DNA from: a virus
Virus record (IMG/VR): IMGVR_UViG_3300028909_000018
Coordinates: 1-64,000 of that record
Length of the DNA: 64,000 nt
Direction: 5' to 3' (one strand)
Shown: piece after piece, positions 24,688 through 33,741 of the stretch
Layout: each line of letters opens with the position of its first letter
Numbering within the stretch: the stretch's first letter is position 1
Made by a program: the position numbers and the translations under genes
Notes under the pieces: model-generated
Seen by the model: the letters and a program-made list of their open reading frames with translations, nothing else
The model's database searches: none
Told to the model about the DNA's origin: nothing

Positions 24688-27600
24688 ATCTGCACCGTGA
24701 GGTTAAATGAAGACTTAGAATTCGCCGTCATGGTGAAGGGCGAGGTATAACTTAGATAGATGACATCACCTGTATTTCTGATCAGATCAGGATAGGAAAT
24801 CGTGTTGGCGATTTGCACCAGACCTTGAGCCCCGGAAGTATTTCCTGTGATGGTGTTAGGCGCGACTTGGAAGGGGAATTGATTGAGAAGATCACCGACG
24901 ATGAGAACAGTATAGACGTTGCCCACGGTGCCGTTGGCGGTGATGGTCGAGATGGTATGACCATTACCGAAGGTTCCGTTGACGGCTGTCAGCTTGAGAT
25001 AGGTGGTGTTGGCATATTTGATGATGGCCGTCGCGGCTGAATTCGCATCAGTCACCACGATACCTGTGCTCATCACGCCTGTAATTGGTGTATAAGAAAG
25101 ATCAACATCATGCGTGGTGTCAAGGATCAAGGCGTTGGCGTTGGTGACGGCCTGATTAATGAATTCTCCCACCTGAAACAGGACCAGATTGTTGGATGAA
25201 AGAGTGAGACGCGATGTCTGATTGAATCTCTGACCAAAGGATGTGGTGGCGTCGATGGTGCCATTCGCAATCGCCATAGAAATCACATTGGCGTATGCGT
25301 TGGTTGTCGAATCAAAGATTTGCTGGTTGGATGAGAACTTCCCGCCTACCGCCGTCAGTCTGATTTGATTGTTGGTGACGACCTCCGAAAGAAGGCCATT
25401 GGCGGAATTGTTGGTTCCCCTCACCACCTGATTGTTGGCGATATAGTTGAATAGCTCTGGTGTGAAGGTGAGCAGCCTGCTTGAGGCTCCTGACTTCAGG
25501 CCCAGCACCGTGCTGTTGGCCGATGAGTTTGATGTGTTGGAGACAAAGTTTCCATTGATATTATCCAATTCGAGGAAGGTCGAGTTGGCAGTTTTCACCA
25601 GACCGGCAGAATTGGTTGATGGTTGATAGATGATTTCCCCATTGACGAAATTATTCGACACCGACACCGTGATATTTGCTGATGAGCGATGTACATTATC
25701 CGTGTTGACATAAAGGTCAAAGAACAGAGGATTCTTGATGATTCCCACCTTGCGATACTGACCCATCGAAGGATAATAATAATTTTCGTTTGCCGCCGTA
25801 TCGATGGTCACGGCGATACCGGCATATCTCGCCCCTAGTTCTGAATAGGCATTGGCCCCATGGCCTTCCGCAGGTGAGAGGACGGGATAGATGTTGGCCC
25901 CGCTACCATAGAGACCATTGGAAGAGATATAGGCGCTGGCGTTGGTGTATTGCTGTCCTGTGTTGATCATGACAATATCAGAGATGGGATAATTAGCCCC
26001 GAATGCGGTGTTGACGACCGAATAGGCCTGAGCCCCATTTCCATCACCGACGAAATTTACCGTGGGAGAAATGATATACTGAGTCAGACCCGATGGCGAA
26101 AAGAATGAGGACAGCAATGTCGCATTACCCGAGACCTGACCGTTGGCGTAATATGACTGGACCTTGTTGCCAGAGATAAACTGACCCAAAGAACTTCCCA
26201 ATGTGATATTAGGATATGAAGAAATGCTCTGCACCTGTGCCTTCAGGGTGGAAGACTGGCCCACAAGAAATAGATTGTTGTTGACCACACCGTTGATGGA
26301 TGAAAGAACCATGGCGGTGGAGTTGACGAAGGAGACGATGGCGTTTGTACTCTGATCGACCCCATTGGCGTTATATTCCTTCAACGTCTCACCGAGGATG
26401 AATGAGAGGCTGTTGGACGAGACGTTGCCATAGTTGATGATGATCGAATTAAGATTGGTCTGGATGATCACGCCGTTGGCTGTCGATAATGTCGAAGAGA
26501 CGGGTTCGGCGGCGAAGGACATGTTATAATGAACGTTGGCCACCAACGTATTATTGAAAGGAATCGATACCGTCGCATATGACGAATTTGTGATCGAGGT
26601 AATTCTTCGCACATTGTTATAGGTGTTGCTGCCCACCTGAATGAAGTTGTTGACGGAATAGGTGAGAAGGTTGGCCCCGGCTCCCCCTGTCACGACGTTG
26701 GAGGTTGCGGTGATCGAGACCACACCGGCCTTTAATGATCCTGATGAGACGGTATCAACTAATGGATAGTTGGCGCTGAAGTTTGTGTTTGAAGTTTGAT
26801 TTAGGGCGATGGTCGTTGAGTTGGAAGTCTCGATGACGCCTGACGCGCCAGTGTCGGATTGAAGCAGCGTATCGCCAGCATTGAAATATCCCTGTGGGAA
26901 TATGTAGGAAACATAGGTGACATTCTGAATCACCGACTCGCCAATGATAAAGTTTCCTAGGAGATCGGGTGCAAGATATAAATTAATGAAAGTATTAAGG
27001 GACGGGGTGACGCCGACAGTCTGGGTTCCACCATGGTAGGATGTGATGAGACGAAGCTGATTCGCCCCCAACCCCCCATTCAAATAAATAGATGATCCCA
27101 CATAATATCCATCAATTCCGACGCCTGTTGTGCCAATCTTGATGGTATTTTGATCAACAACAGATGTGATATAATTCTGATCATACGCCTGATACCCCGA
27201 TCCTCCACTGACGATGCGCGTGATATCTATGGTGCCGGGAACAGCATTATTGGAAACAAATGTGTTGGGAACAACAGGAACAAAATTATTAGATGTGAAT
27301 GTAGTATTAGCGTTAGTTGGAATAGTGAACATGAACTTCCAATTGTAACCATCAGAAGTTTGAAATGTGCCTGAAGTAGGAGTAATAAGTGGCTGAACAG
27401 TTGATGGTGCTCCATTATTGTTGTCGATACACTTGTAAAGAGAATTATTATTATTCAGAACATAAAACTGCTTGTTGAAAAGATTCGCATCATTGGGATC
27501 ATACTGTGTGTATACGGTGTTGGCCAGCCATGTGTACTGTGGCACGAGGAAGGAAATATTGTTGTTGGTGATCTGCTTGCCTAACACGATAGAATGAAAA

Positions 27601-27770
27601 ATATCCTGTTCAAAGTTTTGATAATCATTCTGGGCGGAAGGAGGGATGCTGTCGTTGGGCCATGGGATCGTGCCACCGACGAAGAAGTAATAGGCCGAGT
27701 TGGGACTATTCACGTCATTGATGAAGTTTTCAATGTTATTTACAAAAAATTTCTCTGTTAATACTGGCAA
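24684..27770 (-). CDS. Large baseplate wedge-type structural protein
   Basis: 1028 residues from the TTG at 27770 (AGAGG 7 nt upstream; an in-frame TTG at 27776 is too near). The N-terminal ~150 residues (NSAYYFFVGGT, WLANTVYTQYDPN, FYVLNNNNSLYKCIDNNNGAPS, DGYNWKFMFTIP) are typical of a structural protein next to gp6 and gp25 in cyanophage-type T4 relatives. The remainder is beta-rich repeats. Likely wedge component in the place of T4 gp7/gp10; exact equivalence uncertain. Confidence 0.75.
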   Translation of the reverse strand: MPVLTEKFFVNNIENFINDVNSPNSAYYFFVGGTIPWPNDSIPPSAQNDYQNFEQDIFHSIVLGKQITNNNISFLVPQYTWLANTVYTQYDPNDANLFNKQFYVLNNNNSLYKCIDNNNGAPSTVQPLITPTSGTFQTSDGYNWKFMFTIPTNANTTFTSNNFVPVVPNTFVSNNAVPGTIDITRIVSGGSGYQAYDQNYITSVVDQNTIKIGTTGVGIDGYYVGSSIYLNGGLGANQLRLITSYHGGTQTVGVTPSLNTFINLYLAPDLLGNFIIGESVIQNVTYVSYIFPQGYFNAGDTLLQSDTGASGVIETSNSTTIALNQTSNTNFSANYPLVDTVSSGSLKAGVVSITATSNVVTGGAGANLLTYSVNNFIQVGSNTYNNVRRITSITNSSYATVSIPFNNTLVANVHYNMSFAAEPVSSTLSTANGVIIQTNLNSIIINYGNVSSNSLSFILGETLKEYNANGVDQSTNAIVSFVNSTAMVLSSINGVVNNNLFLVGQSSTLKAQVQSISSYPNITLGSSLGQFISGNKVQSYYANGQVSGNATLLSSFFSPSGLTQYIISPTVNFVGDGNGAQAYSVVNTAFGANYPISDIVMINTGQQYTNASAYISSNGLYGSGANIYPVLSPAEGHGANAYSELGARYAGIAVTIDTAANENYYYPSMGQYRKVGIIKNPLFFDLYVNTDNVHRSSANITVSVSNNFVNGEIIYQPSTNSAGLVKTANSTFLELDNINGNFVSNTSNSSANSTVLGLKSGASSRLLTFTPELFNYIANNQVVRGTNNSANGLLSEVVTNNQIRLTAVGGKFSSNQQIFDSTTNAYANVISMAIANGTIDATTSFGQRFNQTSRLTLSSNNLVLFQVGEFINQAVTNANALILDTTHDVDLSYTPITGVMSTGIVVTDANSAATAIIKYANTTYLKLTAVNGTFGNGHTISTITANGTVGNVYTVLIVGDLLNQFPFQVAPNTITGNTSGAQGLVQIANTISYPDLIRNTGDVIYLSYTSPFTMTANSKSSFNLTVQM

Positions 27771-27789
27771 AATCAATCCTCTTTTTGAT

Positions 27790-27797
27790 TATTTATT
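27790..27797 (-). promoter_or_regulatory. Late-promoter-like motif AATAAATA
   Basis: Minus-strand AATAAATA 19 nt upstream of the TTG at 27770. Confidence 0.5.
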
Positions 27798-27804
27798 AGA
27801 GGAA

Positions 27805-28452
27805 TTATACGACCTCCATGTGGTGGGTATGTGTGGTGGTTCTCCACATGGTTTCTTCTGGATCGACCTTGGTCTCTGTTCTGATATGTTTCATATTGGT
27901 GCCACGAGGCAACATGAATTCCATCTCAGACTTTAGTGCCAGACCAGAGTGGGCGATATAGGCACCGGGATGACCTTCTGGAACATGAATCTTCAGCACA
28001 TGCCTATGAAGCATCTCACCTTTTCTTGTTGCTAATCTGTCACCAAATTGCTTGGAGACACCTTTATCCAATGAGGTAGAAAGATAAGATGGATGATGAA
28101 CAATATTATTTTCATCCTTTATCTCCCGAGGATCATGCTTGGTCCCTGAGTAGACCACCATTTTCTTTGGCGTCTTATGAGAATGAATGATCGAATCCAA
28201 GTCCCGTGACTTCTCATCAATGTTTTCATTAGGAACCCTGCTACCCTTGGCCTTCTTCCAGTGGTAATCATTAATGGTCCGAGAGTTATTGGTGTAGGCA
28301 TCCAAGGCTTTTTTGTGTGGCAAATCCATGCTCTTGGCGTCGATGTCGGAGTAATGCTTCGCCAGTTCATGATGTAGAATATAAATCTTCCCATCCTTAT
28401 GTGGCAACACATCCCATGGACCTTCGTTTAAAATATCCTTGAGTTTTTTCAT
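27805..28452 (-). CDS. ADP-ribosyltransferase-like cargo protein 3
   Basis: 215 residues. Tag MKKLKDILNE (LNE); VYSGTKHDPR, HPSYLSTSLDKGVSKQF, HVLKIHVPEGHPGAY and EMEFMLPRGTNMK, the last nearly the T4 Alt ExE block. ATGA overlap with the tagged gene at 28449-28892 upstream. Paralogue of the copies at 22839, 23507 and 32702; members keep motifs while the ~90 residues after the tag vary, as expected for different targets. Confidence 0.75.
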   Translation of the reverse strand: MKKLKDILNEGPWDVLPHKDGKIYILHHELAKHYSDIDAKSMDLPHKKALDAYTNNSRTINDYHWKKAKGSRVPNENIDEKSRDLDSIIHSHKTPKKMVVYSGTKHDPREIKDENNIVHHPSYLSTSLDKGVSKQFGDRLATRKGEMLHRHVLKIHVPEGHPGAYIAHSGLALKSEMEFMLPRGTNMKHIRTETKVDPEETMWRTTTHTHHMEVV

Positions 28453-28892
28453 CGTAGTTTATCCGCCTTTATATTGAATTGTGTCTCACCATTACTAACA
28501 CTATGTTGATAGTCAGGATCGATGTGTTTGGCCATCGCATGATAAAGCTTGGTCCTACCACCATCATCATTCTTGGATGTGAAATTTAGGTGGGTAATCT
28601 GTGGATTCGCCTTGAGATGTTGCCTGATGACGTTCTTGACCGTGCTGAATACCTTATGGGCGTGTCTTCCCTCGGTGCCAGTCATATCCATCGAATCCAT
28701 CGAATCGTTCGTGAAGTATACATCAGCCACATGATTTTTTGGGTGGCTCATATTTCTGATGAAGGCGTTATATGCACCACCATTCTTAGAATTGAAGTAG
28801 GCGTCTGACTGATCAGGCTTGTATGACTTGTTGGTGAATTTATAGGATGAGTCACCAATCTCATTGATTACGATATCTCTAAGCTTTTTCAT
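28449..28892 (-). CDS. MKKL-tagged cargo protein, GNAT-like C-terminus
   Basis: 147 residues. Tag MKKLRDIVIN followed by E (INE fits the protease site). It lacks ART motifs. The second half (GRHAHKVFSTVKNVIRQHLKAN, LNFTSKNDDGGRTKLYHAMAKHI) has the pattern of a GNAT-like domain in which a helix precedes SKNDxxRxKLYxxLA, seen in other phage proteins (from memory, moderate certainty). Overlaps the stop of the 668-residue structural gene. Possible acetyltransferase effector. Confidence 0.55.
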   Translation of the reverse strand: MKKLRDIVINEIGDSSYKFTNKSYKPDQSDAYFNSKNGGAYNAFIRNMSHPKNHVADVYFTNDSMDSMDMTGTEGRHAHKVFSTVKNVIRQHLKANPQITHLNFTSKNDDGGRTKLYHAMAKHIDPDYQHSVSNGETQFNIKADKLR

Positions 28893-30895
28893 GGCTGCAC
28901 CAATCCTGTGTTGGTCTGTTGATAATCATTTACCTTGTATCGACCGAATAATTTCATCTGAACAGGATGCATGATATCATTAACAAACTTTTGATAAGTA
29001 TCCAACATGCGTGGAGCCTGAACCTCGTAGGCGAAGGTCTGATAGTAGAATGAATCCTGAAGGTATGTGGTGTCGGAAGTGAAGGACTGATTATTGAGGT
29101 AATATCCTTGTGACTTGCCTGTTCCATCGACAATGGCCGTTCCCTGTGCGTAGATTTGACCGTTGCCATAGATCGACACCGGCTCACCCGGCTGAAATCC
29201 ATAACCAGAATCCACCACCTGAAGAGATGTCATGATTCCTGCCAGATTATTCGCCGTCGCAACCACATTGGCGTCACCACCAAGATAACCACCATGACCA
29301 TCGGGAATCTGCATCTGGAAGATCAATGGCTCCACGATGGTCACGGCTGGGCTTGACGTATAGAAGTCGCCGGGACTCTCGCGGGTCAGGGTAGAAATCT
29401 TACCGGCGACAATTGTCTGATAGGTGAGGGCCAGATTGATTGGTGTGTCAAAGTTAGAATTTAATAAAATACCAGGGAAAATCCAATTGGTGTCTCTAAC
29501 GGTGGAATTGATATAGGCATGGGCGAGGGAAGTCTGACCATGGACATTTGATGTGGGGAGGAAATAACCGTTGGCGACATCAATATTCAAGGTGGATGTG
29601 TTGGCGAAGGTCACCGTGCCATTGGCGTTATAATTAATTAGATTGCCCACCGAATTCACCCTGATGACATTACCCGATGAAGAGCCGACCAGAGAGACGC
29701 CGCTAATCAGGTTGGCGTTTAGAAGCTGCGTCTGTGGTCCTGTAAGCGCCACATAGGAAGGGTTGTCAATCGCGATGACCTGAAGCCCACTGATGCCGAG
29801 AGACGTGTTGGAGAGGGTTTCCAGATTGGTGAGAGCATTTCCCACCGTATAGGCGAAATCAAGATAGATGCCGTTGGCGTTTGAGTTGACGACCTCTCCC
29901 ACGGTGAAGGAGGCCGAGGCATTGGAAATATTCAGGGTGAAGCCTTCGGCCGAGTTATCCAACTGTGTGTTATAATATCCACTGATGATATCCGTATCGA
30001 TGGAATAAACTTTTTGATCGATGATATTTCCGATGGAAAATGTCGCGCCTGATCCGCCTCCACCAACCACGGTGATCTGGGCATTAACGGAGAATCCGTC
30101 GCCACCATCCGCCAGCGTGAACACCACCTTGCCATTTTCTGAATGGATCGAGGCGACTCTTCCTAGGGCCGAGGCACCGCTACCAGTGATATTGACCACA
30201 TCACCGACATTAAACTGACCACCACCATCATCAATCGAGATAGCCGAGAGAGAGCCGATGATTGTCGCCGTGTTGAAAGTTGTGAGTTGAGGAAGATCAA
30301 CCGAGAGAACATATTCACCATATCTGAAGTTGCCCACCACGTTGGAGAGCGTCAGAACATTGATAACCTTGTTGTTCAGCGTGATGAGGTTATAATCTTC
30401 CACCAGCGCCGTGGCGAGGCTGGATGAGGAATAGATGGTGCAACCAACCATCTCTGGCAGGAATTGATTGTTGGTGACCTCGATATAGGATTTCTGGACC
30501 CATGTGTTGTTGGATGTTCTGAAAAGATTCTGGCCGGGATAATAGAACTCGATATCTTCGTTGAAGAGAATTCTGAACAGCAACTCATAACCACGCTTGG
30601 TTCCTGTGGCTCTCCATAGGTCTTGAATATGTTTAATTAGAAGTCTCGTATCAACCATGAGATTGTTGGGCAGGGAGCCGAGATATTCGTCCTTGAAATA
30701 TTGTACAAAATCATCGGGCGTGGTGTCGATGTCACTATATTCGCCCAACTTTCTAGAATGATAAAGAACGTTGTTGGCCGACTCCATCCACTGATAATAG
30801 GCCTTGGTGAAGGAGACGAAGGTGTTGCCGTCAGGACCACGATAGAAGGCAGGGAACTGACCCGGAATATATTGGTTTGTGATTAATTCGGTCAT
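28889..30895 (-). CDS. Baseplate wedge-type structural protein
   Basis: 668 residues. The N-terminus FPAFYRGPDGNTFVSFTKAYYQWME with VLYHSRKLGEYSDIDTTPDDF and KRGYELLFRILFNEDIEFYYPG (given in parts) is a strongly conserved block of T4-type structural proteins lying after gene 6. The C-terminal half has beta-repeat character. ATG overlaps the gene 6 stop (TGATG). Probably a wedge arm component (T4 gp7 or gp10 position); the exact T4 counterpart is not certain. Confidence 0.75.
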   Translation of the reverse strand: MTELITNQYIPGQFPAFYRGPDGNTFVSFTKAYYQWMESANNVLYHSRKLGEYSDIDTTPDDFVQYFKDEYLGSLPNNLMVDTRLLIKHIQDLWRATGTKRGYELLFRILFNEDIEFYYPGQNLFRTSNNTWVQKSYIEVTNNQFLPEMVGCTIYSSSSLATALVEDYNLITLNNKVINVLTLSNVVGNFRYGEYVLSVDLPQLTTFNTATIIGSLSAISIDDGGGQFNVGDVVNITGSGASALGRVASIHSENGKVVFTLADGGDGFSVNAQITVVGGGGSGATFSIGNIIDQKVYSIDTDIISGYYNTQLDNSAEGFTLNISNASASFTVGEVVNSNANGIYLDFAYTVGNALTNLETLSNTSLGISGLQVIAIDNPSYVALTGPQTQLLNANLISGVSLVGSSSGNVIRVNSVGNLINYNANGTVTFANTSTLNIDVANGYFLPTSNVHGQTSLAHAYINSTVRDTNWIFPGILLNSNFDTPINLALTYQTIVAGKISTLTRESPGDFYTSSPAVTIVEPLIFQMQIPDGHGGYLGGDANVVATANNLAGIMTSLQVVDSGYGFQPGEPVSIYGNGQIYAQGTAIVDGTGKSQGYYLNNQSFTSDTTYLQDSFYYQTFAYEVQAPRMLDTYQKFVNDIMHPVQMKLFGRYKVNDYQQTNTGLVQP

Positions 30896-32670
30896 CAGTT
30901 ATTCGCGATGTTGATGAAGAGCCCACCGATGGAGTCCACTTCGATAATATCATTTCCCACAGGGTAAATATCCTGATTCTGTGGCGTGGCGTAGATCGAG
31001 AGACTTGTGTACCCATTGGGATATCCAGAAATATTCATGTTGGTCATATTTATGTAGCCATTCGCATAGTTGACCGTGCCAATCTGGGTCGGATTTATAA
31101 CCGCGTTATTGGAGAAATATTGGATGATATAAACCAATGAGGAAGGCGTGTTGGGAACAATCTTATCCGTCAGCACATAAGTATTTGATCCCATCATGAA
31201 AGGCGACGACGCCATGGCGGTGATGGGATTATTGAAGACGACAGTAGCCGAGGCGTTGGTGTTGAGGATGACGCTTACATCCTTTCGCATCATGATAGAA
31301 GTCTCATTACTCAGGATGGATTCATCGATATCATTGATACTCTGGACCAGCTTTGAATATCTGAATGGCGTGGTGAACTTCTGAAGATTGTTGCTGGAGA
31401 AGTTGATGATGTTATTCGAGACCACGGTCTTGTAGTCGGAGGCCGAGATGGTTGACTGTGTGAAGTCCACATGCACGTTAGAAGTCACCTGAAGGTAGAG
31501 AATAGAAGGATCAACGAACATCACCTGATAATTTATGATGTCATAGTTTTGAATGAAAGTCTGGATTTGATTTTTGAGAGCGGCGGTGGCGGGGTTGCCG
31601 TTGTTTGTCACCAGCGCAATGAAGATGATACCGAACTGCACCCCTGTCGTCGTGATCCCGCCTGAGTAGACGCTACAGTCGGTAATAGACGGGAAATTTT
31701 CCAAAACCAGAGTCTTGAAGTTATTCGTGGTAACGGCGTTTTCCTGCGTCTGATAATGACGAGGATTATTAAAACGAATCGAGTCGATTGATTCCGCCGA
31801 TGATCCACCCGAGGAAGAACTTAAAGGCGTGATGGAAACGTAGTAAGTCGAGCCGCCATTATAGGCAGAGAGACTAGATGAAAGTGAGAACATGTTGACG
31901 TAGTTAGCATCCGCGCCATTGGTGACGCGATAGGTGGCGACGAGGGTGGAACCAGACTGAGGAACATATCCCATCACGCCATCACCAAATTGAATCTGAT
32001 AGTTGTTAGATGAAGCCGCCTGAAGGAAGTAAATATGTGAATTACTATTCAGACCATAAAGATTCTTGGCCTCGGTGAAGATTGTGTTGGTCGATCCGGC
32101 ATTTTCCGCGACATAGACGGAGAGCGAATTGGTGTCGATGTTGGGGCTTGAAAGAGTGAATAGTTGGTTGTTGACGCTGTTGTCCACAGAAAATATGTCG
32201 GCCTTGTTATAGCCTTCGTATATCACCACATTGGCGAAGTAGAAATTATTGTTGGATGAGGTAATCACATAGTTCTGGTCGGTGACAAACGAGAATGATC
32301 CGTTGGAATTCTGTCCACTGAAAATACTGCCACGAGGAATTTCAAATGTGTTGATGTTATTTGCCTGAATGGTGATGTTCAGGGATGTCGAGGCGGAAGA
32401 CATCGAGTAAGGAATATAATTCAGTTCCTTGGCCTTGGAGACCAGACTGTCACGAAGTTGGGCCGAATCATTGAAACGTTCCGAGAACGACATATTCATA
32501 TAGAAAGAGTTGATGAATGTGTTACGCGCCAGCACATCGAGCAGCACGTTCATGTTCGATCCGCTGAAATCATAGTCACGGAAAATAGACTGATTCTGGA
32601 GCCAATTTATTTGATTGGCCTTCAGGGTATCAGGATCAAGGCTCGTGAGGGTGATATTTGTGTTGGCCAT
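30895..32670 (-). CDS. 6: gp6-like baseplate wedge protein
   Basis: 591 residues (T4 gp6: 660) from ATG 32670; a TTG at 32709 would overlap the late promoter. Signature near the start: IFRDYDFSGSNMNVLLDVLARNT, DSAQLRDSLVSKAKELNYIP (in parts). gp6 dimers form the inner ring of the baseplate that opens when the sheath contracts. Preceded by gene 25 and an ART-like gene, followed by the 668-residue wedge-type gene. Confidence 0.9.
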   Translation of the reverse strand: MANTNITLTSLDPDTLKANQINWLQNQSIFRDYDFSGSNMNVLLDVLARNTFINSFYMNMSFSERFNDSAQLRDSLVSKAKELNYIPYSMSSASTSLNITIQANNINTFEIPRGSIFSGQNSNGSFSFVTDQNYVITSSNNNFYFANVVIYEGYNKADIFSVDNSVNNQLFTLSSPNIDTNSLSVYVAENAGSTNTIFTEAKNLYGLNSNSHIYFLQAASSNNYQIQFGDGVMGYVPQSGSTLVATYRVTNGADANYVNMFSLSSSLSAYNGGSTYYVSITPLSSSSGGSSAESIDSIRFNNPRHYQTQENAVTTNNFKTLVLENFPSITDCSVYSGGITTTGVQFGIIFIALVTNNGNPATAALKNQIQTFIQNYDIINYQVMFVDPSILYLQVTSNVHVDFTQSTISASDYKTVVSNNIINFSSNNLQKFTTPFRYSKLVQSINDIDESILSNETSIMMRKDVSVILNTNASATVVFNNPITAMASSPFMMGSNTYVLTDKIVPNTPSSLVYIIQYFSNNAVINPTQIGTVNYANGYINMTNMNISGYPNGYTSLSIYATPQNQDIYPVGNDIIEVDSIGGLFINIANN

Positions 32671-32690
32671 ATCTTCTTTCTTTTTATAGA

Positions 32691-32698
32691 TATTTATT
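32691..32698 (-). promoter_or_regulatory. Late-promoter-like motif AATAAATA
   Basis: Minus-strand AATAAATA 20 nt upstream of ATG 32670 (gene 6). Confidence 0.5.
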
Positions 32699-32701
32699 GC
32701 T

Positions 32702-33301
32702 TCATACAACCTTCATGTGGTGGGTGTGGACCATGGTTCCAAAATCTGTTTCTTTGGATTCTGTCTTGATGTGTTTTAAGTTTGTTCCACGAGGCAGGAT
32801 CATCTCTCTCTCGGTCGATAATCCTAAATTCGCGGCATAGGCGGTAGGATGACCCTTGGGAACATGAATTTTCATGATATGTTTCACAAGATTTGATTTT
32901 GATACATGATTCCCGGCGAATTCATGTGCAACTCTTTCCCTCAATGAGGTAGAAAGATAGGCAGGATGATGAACAATACCCCCAGAATTCATGTGCTCCC
33001 TTGGGTCGATCTTGGTTCCACTATAGACTTTTAGGCTTGTGGGTGACTTGTGACTTGCTATGGCGGCATCAAGAGCCTGTGATTTGTCGTGTAACTCATG
33101 ATTAGTATAGTCATCATGTTCATATTCTTCCCCATGATGCTTCGCCCAATGATAACCATTCATGGCTCGGGCCACACGAGACTTCTGATAGTCTCTAATC
33201 GCTCCAAAATGAGGATATTCATAGTCATAATGACTAGATATTTTATGATCTACAGTTGAGGCTCTGCTTTTATCATCAACAATTTCTCTTAAATATTTCA
33301 T
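32702..33301 (-). CDS. ADP-ribosyltransferase-like cargo protein 4
   Basis: 199 residues. Tag MKYLREIVDD is the most diverged and lacks the (L/I)xE site. Catalytic-type motifs are VYSGTKIDPR, HPAYLSTSLRERVAHEF, HIMKIHVPKGHPTAY and EREMILPRGTNLK. Between genes 25 and 6, starting in a TAATG overlap with the gene 25 stop. Other three copies lie downstream in the same late region. Confidence 0.75.
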   Translation of the reverse strand: MKYLREIVDDKSRASTVDHKISSHYDYEYPHFGAIRDYQKSRVARAMNGYHWAKHHGEEYEHDDYTNHELHDKSQALDAAIASHKSPTSLKVYSGTKIDPREHMNSGGIVHHPAYLSTSLRERVAHEFAGNHVSKSNLVKHIMKIHVPKGHPTAYAANLGLSTEREMILPRGTNLKHIKTESKETDFGTMVHTHHMKVV

Positions 33302-33717
33302 TATCGCACCCTTGTTAAAATAACCGTGACGGAAAGATTTGGAGCATTCTGTATAGAGAAGTAAATCACCACACTGAGGGCATTGGGGATGGTTTGTGAA
33401 TCGACAGTGATGCCAAGCACGGCGGCGCGAGGCTCGTTATGGCCGATAGCATCCATGAGCGTCTGCTTGACGACGGATTCTGTCAGCGTGTCGGATAATC
33501 CAAATAATCCATAGTTACCAGACTGACCGATGGTCTCATCATAAAGTCTTTCCCCCAGAATGGTTCTGGCAATATTTTTGATGGACTGCTTGACGGAATT
33601 TTCATTGGTGACCTTGGCCAGATCATTCGAGAAGGGAGCCTTGAGGAAATTATCGGTGAAGTCGGAGTAGAGAACTCCTAACTTGCTGGTGATGGTCTGA
33701 TTGTTGGCGATATTCAT
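33301..33717 (-). CDS. 25: gp25-like baseplate wedge protein
   Basis: 138 residues (T4 gp25: 132). Marks: YSDFTDNFLKAPFSNDLAK, NENSVKQSIKNIARTILGER and a central GHNEPRA, the conserved phage/contractile-system gp25 motif (EPR). It nucleates sheath polymerisation and holds gp6 in the inner baseplate. Confidence 0.9.
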   Translation of the reverse strand: MNIANNQTITSKLGVLYSDFTDNFLKAPFSNDLAKVTNENSVKQSIKNIARTILGERLYDETIGQSGNYGLFGLSDTLTESVVKQTLMDAIGHNEPRAAVLGITVDSQTIPNALSVVIYFSIQNAPNLSVTVILTRVR

Positions 33718-33733
33718 CTAACTTCCTTTTAAT

Positions 33734-33741
33734 TATTTATT
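33734..33741 (-). promoter_or_regulatory. Late-promoter-like motif AATAAATA
   Basis: Minus-strand AATAAATA 16 nt upstream of gene 25, directly abutting the stop of the spike-like gene. Confidence 0.5.
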
